Below, piece by piece: positions 57,748 through 64,000 of a DNA stretch of 64,000 bases. The DNA is from Kitasatospora sp. NBC_00458. GTDB lineage: Bacteria > Actinomycetota > Actinomycetes > Streptomycetales > Streptomycetaceae. Location: contig NZ_CP107904.1 of NCBI RefSeq assembly GCF_036013975.1, positions 4,155,001 to 4,219,000 on the forward strand. The letters are read 5' to 3'. Both the position numbers and the translations under genes were made by a program. The notes beneath the pieces are model-generated. The model saw only the letters and a list, made by a program, of their open reading frames with translations, ran no database searches and was not told where the DNA came from. Positions within the stretch are counted from its first letter, which is position 1. Each line of letters opens with the position of its first letter.

Positions 57748-60276
57748 ATGACCCTCGACATCTCCAGCGCACCCATCGCCTCCGACACCACCGACCACGC
57801 GCCACCGGGCGGACGCCCCCGCTTCCCCTGGGCGCCCGACCTCTCCGCCTCCCTCGTGGTCTTCCTGATCGCCGTGCCGTTCTCGCTCGGCATCGCCCTG
57901 GCCACCGGCGCCCCGCTGACCTCCGGCCTCGCCGCGGCAGCCGTCGGGGGCATCGTGGTCGGCCTGTTCGGCGGCACCCCCCTCCAGGTCAGCGGGCCCT
58001 CCGCCGCGCTGACCGTGATCACCGCCGGACTGATCTCCCAGTACGGCTGGCAGGCCACCTGCGCCATCACCCTCGCCGCCGGACTGCTCCAACTCCTGCT
58101 CGGGGTGCGCCGGGTGGCCCGCACCGCGCTCGCGGTCTCGCCCGCCATCGTGCACGGGATGCTGGCCGGAGTCGGCCTCACCATCGCCATCGCGCAACTG
58201 CACGTCGTCCTCGGCGGATCCCCGCAGAGCTCGGCCCTGGCCAACCTGCTCGCCCTACCGGGCCAGTTGGCCGTCCCGCACCCGTCCGCGCTGGCCGTCG
58301 GCAGCGTCACCGCGGCCGTCCTGCTCGGCTGGCCCGGACTGCGCCGGCTCCCCGGCCGGGCCGGGGAGTTCGGGAGCAGGCTCGCCAAGGTGCCCGGACC
58401 GCTGGCCGCCGTCGCCGTCGCCACCACGCTCTCCGTCGTGCTGGACCTCCGGCTCGCGCGGGTCGAACTGCCCGCCTGGCAGCCGCACGACCTCGTCCCC
58501 GACCTGCCGCACGGGTCGCCCGCCGCCGTGCTCGCCGCCGTGCTGACCGTCACGGCCGTGGCGAGCGTCGAGTCGCTGCTCTCCGCCGTCGCCGTCGACC
58601 GGATGTCCCACCGCACCGGGGACCTCGACCGCGAACTGCGCGGGCAGGGCCTCGCCAACATGATCAGCGGCCTGGTCGGCGGCCTGCCGATCGCCGGCGG
58701 CGCGGTGCGCAGCACGGCCAACGTCCGCGCCGGGGCCCGGAGTCGCTGGTCCTCGGTGCTGCACGGCGTCTGGGTGCTGGCCGCGGCGCTGGCGCTCACC
58801 GGCGGACTGCGCCGGATCCCGCTCTCGGCGCTCGCCGCACTGGTGCTGGTCGTCGGCCTGCAGATGGTGAGCTTCGCGCACATCCGCAAGGTCCACCGGC
58901 ACCGCGAGTTCCCGGTCTACCTCACCACCGTGGCGGGCGTGGTGCTCCTCGGCGTGCTGCCCGGCGTCGCGCTGGGCGCGGCGACGGCCGTCGTGCTCGC
59001 GCTGTACCGGCTGACCCGCGCCCACGTGGACGTCCTGAGCGGCCCCGCCGGCTCGTTCACCGTGGAGACGCACGGGCCGCTCACCTTCACCGCCGTCCCC
59101 AGGCTGAGCCGGGCGCTCGGCGGGCTCCCGGCCGGAGCCGAGGTCGCGGTCGTCCACGACGGGTCCTTCCTCGACCACGCCGCGTACGAGACCCTGCACA
59201 GCTGGCGCACCGGGTACCAGGCCGCCGGCGGCCGGGTCACGATGACGACGCGCCGCCTGGACGACGAGGTCCTCGATCCCGACGGCACGGTCCGCACGGG
59301 CAGCTCCCCCGGCCCGCACCGCTGCCGCGCCTGGACGCCCTGGGTCGGCCACCACTGCATCGAACAGCAGGAGGACCCGCACGGCCGGCTGCTGGACGGG
59401 GTCCGGGTGTTCCAGCTGCACACCGCCCCGCTGGTCCGGCCCGAACTCGCCCGGCTCGCCCGCGAGGGCCAGACGCCGTCCGAGCTCTTCCTGACGTGTG
59501 CGGACTCGCGGATGGTCACCAGCATGATCACCAACAGCGGCCCGGGCGACCTCTTCACCGTCCGCAACGTCGGCAACCTGGTGCCGGCGCCGTTCGAGCC
59601 GGGCGCGGCCGACGACTCCGTGGCTGCGGCGGTGCAGTACGCCGTCGAGGTCCTGGAGGTGCGCTCGATCACGGTCTGCGGGCACTCGGGCTGCGGGGCG
59701 ATGAAGGCCCTGCTGGACGGACTGCACGAACGCCCCGGCCCGCCGACCCCGCTGGCCCGGTGGCTTCGCAACGGCCGCGGCTCCCTGGACCGGTTGCGAC
59801 GGGTCCCGGCCGAGTTCACCGCCCGGCCGGTGGTCGACCTGGTCGAGCAGCTCTGCATCACCAACGTGGTCCAGCAGCTGGACCAGCTGATGGCCAACCC
59901 CGCCGTGGAGCGGCGGGTCGCCGACGGCAGGCTGCGACTGGTCGGGATGTACTTCGACTTCGCCACCGCACAGGCCTACGTGCTCGACCGCGCGAGCGGC
60001 AGGTTCGGCCCGGTCGAGGCGCTGGGCGCGCCGGCCGGGGGCCAGGTCACCACCGGCCCCGCCCCCACGGGCACCGGCACCACCGACCCCACCGGCACCC
60101 TGGGCACCACGGGCACCCCGGGCCCGGACACCGCCGCCGCCGCATCCGCCGTGTCCACTTCGGCGGCCGGCCGCGACACGCCCGAACGAGTGAATGAATT
60201 CGAACAGGTCCCAGCCTCCGGCACGGACCCCGCCGATGCGACCAGGACCGGGGGCGGTCCGGGACTGGCCGCCTGA
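57748..60276 (+). CDS. SulP-family anion transporter fused to beta-carbonic anhydrase
   Basis: The 842-residue protein joins a SulP permease (helices from about 25 to 430, with VSGPSAALTVITAGL and the family signature region GLPIAGGAVRSTANVRAGARS) to a beta-type carbonic anhydrase (about 570-770). The zinc ligands are C584, H646 and C649, with the D586/R588 dyad of CADSR. Actinobacteria are known to have such fusions, thought to move bicarbonate and convert it to CO2 or the reverse. The C-terminal 80 residues are a disordered Thr/Gly/Pro tail. The ATG at 57748 follows GGAAG by 6 nt. Its position upstream of acsA may link inorganic carbon and acetate use, but this is inference. Confidence 0.92.
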   Translation: MTLDISSAPIASDTTDHAPPGGRPRFPWAPDLSASLVVFLIAVPFSLGIALATGAPLTSGLAAAAVGGIVVGLFGGTPLQVSGPSAALTVITAGLISQYGWQATCAITLAAGLLQLLLGVRRVARTALAVSPAIVHGMLAGVGLTIAIAQLHVVLGGSPQSSALANLLALPGQLAVPHPSALAVGSVTAAVLLGWPGLRRLPGRAGEFGSRLAKVPGPLAAVAVATTLSVVLDLRLARVELPAWQPHDLVPDLPHGSPAAVLAAVLTVTAVASVESLLSAVAVDRMSHRTGDLDRELRGQGLANMISGLVGGLPIAGGAVRSTANVRAGARSRWSSVLHGVWVLAAALALTGGLRRIPLSALAALVLVVGLQMVSFAHIRKVHRHREFPVYLTTVAGVVLLGVLPGVALGAATAVVLALYRLTRAHVDVLSGPAGSFTVETHGPLTFTAVPRLSRALGGLPAGAEVAVVHDGSFLDHAAYETLHSWRTGYQAAGGRVTMTTRRLDDEVLDPDGTVRTGSSPGPHRCRAWTPWVGHHCIEQQEDPHGRLLDGVRVFQLHTAPLVRPELARLAREGQTPSELFLTCADSRMVTSMITNSGPGDLFTVRNVGNLVPAPFEPGAADDSVAAAVQYAVEVLEVRSITVCGHSGCGAMKALLDGLHERPGPPTPLARWLRNGRGSLDRLRRVPAEFTARPVVDLVEQLCITNVVQQLDQLMANPAVERRVADGRLRLVGMYFDFATAQAYVLDRASGRFGPVEALGAPAGGQVTTGPAPTGTGTTDPTGTLGTTGTPGPDTAAAASAVSTSAAGRDTPERVNEFEQVPASGTDPADATRTGGGPGLAA

Positions 60277-60281
60277 GAGCC

Positions 60282-60319
60282 GGGCCCGCGTCCCGCCAGG
60301 CGGGCAGGGACGCGGGCCC
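60282..60319 (+). terminator. Terminator of the SulP-CA gene
   Basis: GGGCCCGCGTCCC and GGGACGCGGGCCC form a perfect 13-bp stem, starting 6 nt past the stop codon. Confidence 0.75.
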
Positions 60320-60376
60320 ACCTCCGACGCACCGCCCGGACCACCCCGGCCTCGGGCGATCGTTCGACGTCCGGTC

Positions 60377-60392
60377 AAAGGTCTACACCAAT
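60377..60392. promoter_or_regulatory. dre-like (DasR/GntR) site upstream of acsA
   Basis: AAAGGTCTACACCAAT agrees with the DasR consensus ACTGGTCTAGACCAAT at 13 of 16 positions, including most of the GGTCT/ACC core. It lies about 115 bp before the acsA start. DasR control is an inference from the motif only. Confidence 0.35.
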
Positions 60393-60507
60393 TCCCCGGA
60401 GCCTCTTGTCAACTGACCTCTTCGCCTGGTGAGCTGTGCGCTGGGACACACGGGACAATCCCCACGCACGGGATTGACCCCGATCATGACTCGATGAGGA
60501 GTGCGCG

Positions 60508-62463
60508 TTGAGCAACGAGAGCCTGGCCAACCTGCTCAAGGAGGAACGGCGCTTCGCCCCGCCGGCAGAGCTCGCCGCAGCCGCCAACGTCACCGCGGCC
60601 GCGTACGCTCAGGCCTCCGAGGACCGCCTCGGCTTCTGGGCCGAGCAGGCCCGCCGCCTCACCTGGGCCGTCGAGCCCACCGAGACGCTCGACTGGTCCA
60701 ACCCGCCGTTCGCCAAGTGGTTCGCCGACGGCAAGCTCAACGTGGCCTACAACTGCGTCGACCGCCACGTCGAGGCGGGCAACGGCGACCGCGTCGCCAT
60801 CCACTTCGAGGGCGAGCCCGGCGACGGCCGCTCCATCACCTACGCCCAGCTCAAGGACGAGGTCTCGCAGGCCGCCAATGCGCTACTGGAGCTCGGGGTC
60901 CGCAAGGGCGACCGCGTCGCGGTCTACCTGCCCATGATCGCCGAGGCGGTCGTCGCGATCCTCGCCTGCGCCCGGATCGGCGCCACCCACTCGGTGGTCT
61001 TCGGCGGCTTCTCCGCCGACGCCGTGGCCTCCCGCATCCAGGACGCCCAGGCCAAGCTGGTCATCACCGCCGACGGCGGCTACCGGCGCGGCAAGCCGTC
61101 CGCGCTCAAGCCGGCCATCGACGAGGCGCTGACCAAGGTCGACGGCGTCGAGCACGTCCTGGTCGTCCGCCGCACCGGCCAGGAGGTCTCCTGGACCGAG
61201 GGCCGCGACGTCTGGTGGCACGAGCTCACCGCGCGCCAGTCCACCGAGCACACCCCCGAGGCGCACGACGCCGAGCACCCGCTCTTCATCCTCTACACCT
61301 CGGGCACCACCGGTAAGCCCAAGGGCATCCTGCACACCTCGGGCGGCTACCTCACCCAGGCCAGCTACACCCACCACGCGGTCTTCGACCTCAAGCCGGA
61401 GTCCGACGTCTACTGGTGCACCGCCGACATCGGCTGGGTCACCGGGCACTCGTACATCGTCTACGGCCCGCTCTCCAACGGCGCCACCCAGGTCATCTAC
61501 GAGGGCACCCCGGACACCCCGCACCAGGGCCGGTTCTGGGAGATCGTCCAGAAGTACGGCGTGACGATCCTCTACACCGCGCCCACCGCGATCCGCACCT
61601 TCATGAAGTGGGGCGACGACATCCCCGCGAAGTTCGACCTCTCCTCGCTGCGGGTCCTGGGCAGCGTCGGCGAGCCGATCAACCCCGAGGCGTGGATCTG
61701 GTACCGCGATCACATCGGCGCCGGCAAGGCCCCGATCGTGGACACCTGGTGGCAGACCGAGACCGGCGCGATGATGATCAGCCCGCTCCCGGGCGTCACC
61801 GAGACCAAGCCCGGCTCGGCCCAGCGCGCGCTCCCCGGCATCGCCGCCACCGTGGTCGACGACGAGGCCCGCGAGGTCCCGAACGGCTCCGGCGGCTACC
61901 TGGTGCTCACCGAGCCGTGGCCGTCCATGCTGCGCACCATCTGGGGCGACGACCAGCGCTACATCGACACCTACTGGTCGCGCTTCGAGGGCCGCTACTT
62001 CGCCGGTGACGGGGCCAAGAAGGACGAGGACGGCGACATCTGGCTGCTCGGCCGGGTCGACGACGTCATGCTGGTCTCGGGCCACAACATCTCGACCACC
62101 GAGGTCGAGTCGGCCTTGGTCGGGCACCCGTCCGTGGCCGAGTCCGCGGTCGTCGGCGCCACCGACGCCACCACCGGTCAGGCGATCGTCGCCTTCGTCA
62201 TCCTCCGCGGCACCGCCACCGACAGCCCCGAGCTGGTCGAGGAGCTGCGGGCGCACGTCGGCCGGACCCTCGGTCCGATCGCCAAGCCGAAGCAGATCAA
62301 GGTGGTCGGCGAGCTGCCGAAGACCCGCTCCGGCAAGATCATGCGCCGCCTGCTGCGTGACATCGCCGAGGGCCGCGAGATCGGCGACACCACCACGCTG
62401 GCCGACTCCACGGTGATGAACCTGATCCAGGCCCAGCTCCCCCCGGCGGGCAGCGAGAGCTGA
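60508..62463 (+). CDS. acsA: Acetyl-CoA synthetase, AMP-forming
   Basis: The 651-residue enzyme activates acetate to acetyl-CoA through acetyl-AMP. Motifs: P-loop-like YTSGTTGKPKG, VDTWWQTETGA (A5), WLLGRVDDVMLVSGHNIST (A7/A8), and the C-terminal lysine in PKTRSGKIMRR, which in this family is the site of regulatory acetylation. The whole sequence matches bacterial Acs, with the N-terminal WFADGKLNVAYNCVDRH. The TTG at 60508 follows GAGGAG by 7 nt and is the start used. It is a single-gene unit bounded by hairpins on both sides, and acetyl-CoA it makes could feed the PKS starter and extender supply. Confidence 0.96.
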   Translation: MSNESLANLLKEERRFAPPAELAAAANVTAAAYAQASEDRLGFWAEQARRLTWAVEPTETLDWSNPPFAKWFADGKLNVAYNCVDRHVEAGNGDRVAIHFEGEPGDGRSITYAQLKDEVSQAANALLELGVRKGDRVAVYLPMIAEAVVAILACARIGATHSVVFGGFSADAVASRIQDAQAKLVITADGGYRRGKPSALKPAIDEALTKVDGVEHVLVVRRTGQEVSWTEGRDVWWHELTARQSTEHTPEAHDAEHPLFILYTSGTTGKPKGILHTSGGYLTQASYTHHAVFDLKPESDVYWCTADIGWVTGHSYIVYGPLSNGATQVIYEGTPDTPHQGRFWEIVQKYGVTILYTAPTAIRTFMKWGDDIPAKFDLSSLRVLGSVGEPINPEAWIWYRDHIGAGKAPIVDTWWQTETGAMMISPLPGVTETKPGSAQRALPGIAATVVDDEAREVPNGSGGYLVLTEPWPSMLRTIWGDDQRYIDTYWSRFEGRYFAGDGAKKDEDGDIWLLGRVDDVMLVSGHNISTTEVESALVGHPSVAESAVVGATDATTGQAIVAFVILRGTATDSPELVEELRAHVGRTLGPIAKPKQIKVVGELPKTRSGKIMRRLLRDIAEGREIGDTTTLADSTVMNLIQAQLPPAGSES

Positions 62464-62505
62464 CCGATCCGGACGGCGGAGAACGCCGGACGACTCCGGA
62501 GCACA

Positions 62506-62543
62506 CGGTGCCCCCGGGCGGTGACGACCGCCCGGGGGCACCG
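62506..62543 (+). terminator. Perfect 17-bp terminator after acsA
   Basis: The arms CGGTGCCCCCGGGCGGT and ACCGCCCGGGGGCACCG match completely over 17 bp with a GACG loop, about 43 nt after the stop. It also faces the convergent hydrolase gene. Confidence 0.8.
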
Positions 62544-62640
62544 CCGTCGGCGGGGGCGGGAAGCGGGCGGGCGATCCGGCCCCGCCGACGGCGGTGCCCC
62601 GCAGGGGGCGGAACGACCGGACCACCCGGCGCCGGACCGG

Positions 62641-64000
62641 TCAGGCCCCCCGGCGCTCGGCGACCAGGGTGCGCAGGGTGTCGTACGCGCCCTGGACCAG
62701 ACCGCGGCTGCGCAGCGGCAGTGCGCCGGCCATCACCGCGAGCCCGACCTGGGCTCGCGGGCTGAACCCGACGAAGGTGGTGAACCTCCGGGTGACGCCC
62801 GCGTGGTAGACCATCTCGTCGGGGTCCGCGCCGAGGCCCCCGCCGACGTCCGCGCCGGTGTCCGCGCCGATGTCCGCATCGGCCTCCGAGACCGGCGGGC
62901 CCTCCGAGACCGGCAGGCCCTCCGGGACCGGCCGGTCGGAGCGGTCGTACCGGCCCGGCCTCTCCGACCTTCCCGACCTCTCCGGCGGGCGCGCCGCCTC
63001 CACCGGGTCCGCCGCGTCCGGGTGCCACCGGAGCGAGCGGTGGTTCCAGCCCAGGCAGATCCGGACTCCGCCGCGCCGACCGCCGGTGCGCGGCTGCCGA
63101 ACCTCGCCCAGCGCCGTCCGCAGCACCGCCGCGTCGGCCCGCTCGGGGAGCGGGACGGCGTCCAGCGCCAGGTGCGCCTGCAGGTAGCGGAGCATGTCGT
63201 CCGCCGTGGAGCGGAGCGCGGCCGCACCCGGCAGGGCGGGCAGCCGGAAGGACGGCACGCGCCGACCGCGCCGGTACCCGGCGTCCTCGTCGCGGCCGGG
63301 GCCGCAGGAGGTGTCGACCAGTCCGAGCGGCCCGCAGACCCTGGCGGCGAGCAGGTCGTCGTACCGCTGGCCGGCCGCGTTGGCCAGCAGCAGGCCGAGC
63401 AGACCGCAACCGAGGTTGGAGTACCGCACCTGCGCGCCCGGGGTCCCGCGGACCGCCGTCCGGGGCAGCGCCCGGAGCAGATGGGCCGGGCCGAAGGTGG
63501 CGTACGGGCGGGTGAACCAGCGCGGGGCCGTCGCCGGGAGCAGCCCGTCCGGCAGCCGGGGCAGTCCGGAGGTGTGGGTGGCCAGGTGGAGCAGGGTGAT
63601 CGGGCGCTCGTGCGGGTACCCGGGAGCGGCGTCGGCGGGCAGGTAGCGGTCGATCGGGTCGTCGTAGCGGACCTCGCCGCGGGCGACCATCTCGGCCAGC
63701 AGCAACCCGGTGAAGGTCTTGGTGACGGATCCGAGTTCGAAGCGGGTGTCGGCGCGGACCGGTCGTTCGACGGAGCGCTCCGCGTGCCCCCGGCAGGCGA
63801 CCGTCCGCTCGGCGCCGCGGATCACCACCACTGCGGCGCCGCCGCCCGGGGCGGCTGCCCGGAAGAGCGGGCGGAGCAGCCGGTCCAGGTCGGGGCCGGG
63901 CTCGGTGTCGGCACCGGACCGGTCACCGGATGGATCATCGGAGCGGTCGGCGGGCGGGAGGCCCGGCAGGCGGTCGGACGAACGGCCGGGCAGTCCGCCG
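62641..64000 (-). CDS. Beta-lactamase-fold serine hydrolase, 5' end beyond window
   Basis: The protein matches the class C beta-lactamase/esterase group: SVTK (SxxK nucleophile motif) in FELGSVTKTFTGLLLAEM, YSN in VRYSNLGCGLLGLLLANAAG, and the third motif region replaced by HAG in VYHAGVTRRF. The frame is open to the right edge, and residues before the first inside GTG (63831) read LDRLLRPLFRAAAPGGGAAVVVIRG, which is normal family sequence, so the true start is outside. An Arg/Pro/Glu/Asp-rich low-complexity insert (GRSERPGRYDRSDRPVPEG, then SEADADIGADTGADVGG) lies before the third motif and is unusual. It may be an esterase, D-aminopeptidase or a lactamase. Confidence 0.85.
   Translation of the reverse strand, partial: GGLPGRSSDRLPGLPPADRSDDPSGDRSGADTEPGPDLDRLLRPLFRAAAPGGGAAVVVIRGAERTVACRGHAERSVERPVRADTRFELGSVTKTFTGLLLAEMVARGEVRYDDPIDRYLPADAAPGYPHERPITLLHLATHTSGLPRLPDGLLPATAPRWFTRPYATFGPAHLLRALPRTAVRGTPGAQVRYSNLGCGLLGLLLANAAGQRYDDLLAARVCGPLGLVDTSCGPGRDEDAGYRRGRRVPSFRLPALPGAAALRSTADDMLRYLQAHLALDAVPLPERADAAVLRTALGEVRQPRTGGRRGGVRICLGWNHRSLRWHPDAADPVEAARPPERSGRSERPGRYDRSDRPVPEGLPVSEGPPVSEADADIGADTGADVGGGLGADPDEMVYHAGVTRRFTTFVGFSPRAQVGLAVMAGALPLRSRGLVQGAYDTLRTLVAERRGA

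Noticed and set aside
1..64000. CRISPR array
   Set aside because: No set of regularly spaced 25-40 bp repeats with unique spacers was seen; the repeats present are short tandem or two-copy units.
1..64000. Insertion sequences or transposases
   Set aside because: No transposase motif or flanking inverted/direct repeat pair was found.

Overview
This is a very GC-rich actinobacterial chromosome segment, best read as Streptomyces or the sister genus Kitasatospora. The support is family-level: a BldG/ApgA anti-sigma pair, a dTMP kinase fused to a membrane domain and a coiled-coil tail, a zinc-finger-free TopA with a Lys/Ala tail, a compact Tad locus beside a DUF1998 helicase, many GTG/TTG starts, and 4-nt ATGA/GTGA gene overlaps. 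The species cannot be fixed from the sequence alone.

Positions 1-22,758 look like an accessory biosynthetic cluster. An Lrp-type regulator (cut by the window edge) is divergent from an MFS exporter. A second MFS gene forms an operon with a TetR repressor and carries a perfect 12+12 bp palindrome just upstream. A PUFA-synthase-like operon then reads leftward from 22,758: AT-ACP; a 2,661-residue giant with the order FabL-type enoyl reductase, KS, CLF-like KS, KR, DH and cytochrome P450; a KR protein with a DH-like domain lacking catalytic residues; an FMO-type flavin monooxygenase; an MmpL-type exporter; and an NTF2/SnoaL-fold protein. It ends at a strong hairpin. An Sfp-type phosphopantetheinyl transferase and a DUF2332 protein follow. 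The genes suggest an iteratively built, reduced and oxygenated lipid-like polyketide that is exported by the MmpL pump. I do not recognise the product, and the N-terminal reductase plus C-terminal P450 fusion is the most unusual thing in the window.

Positions 23,616-26,983 encode a xylose/ribose-type sugar ABC importer (lipoprotein, ATPase, permease). A tRNA-Thr(CGT) with its own terminator at 27.06-27.13 kb marks the change from accessory DNA to a housekeeping block.

Positions 27,213-64,000 hold conserved genes: a LeuE-type exporter, a TAP-like secreted peptidase, a membrane-anchored esterase-like protein lacking its nucleophile, holB, tmk, topA, a DUF3592-like protein, a methyltransferase, a small lipoprotein, apgA, bldG, an MrfA/YprA-like helicase, a Tad pilus/secretion locus (Ssd/CpaE, TadA, a small ORF, TadB, TadC, a DUF4244 prepilin, TadE and a second TadE-like protein), an HAD phosphatase, a degenerate Fic-like protein, a CooC-like ATPase, a SulP-carbonic anhydrase fusion, acetyl-CoA synthetase, and a beta-lactamase-fold serine hydrolase cut by the right edge. 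Several perfect long stem-loops separate the transcription units.
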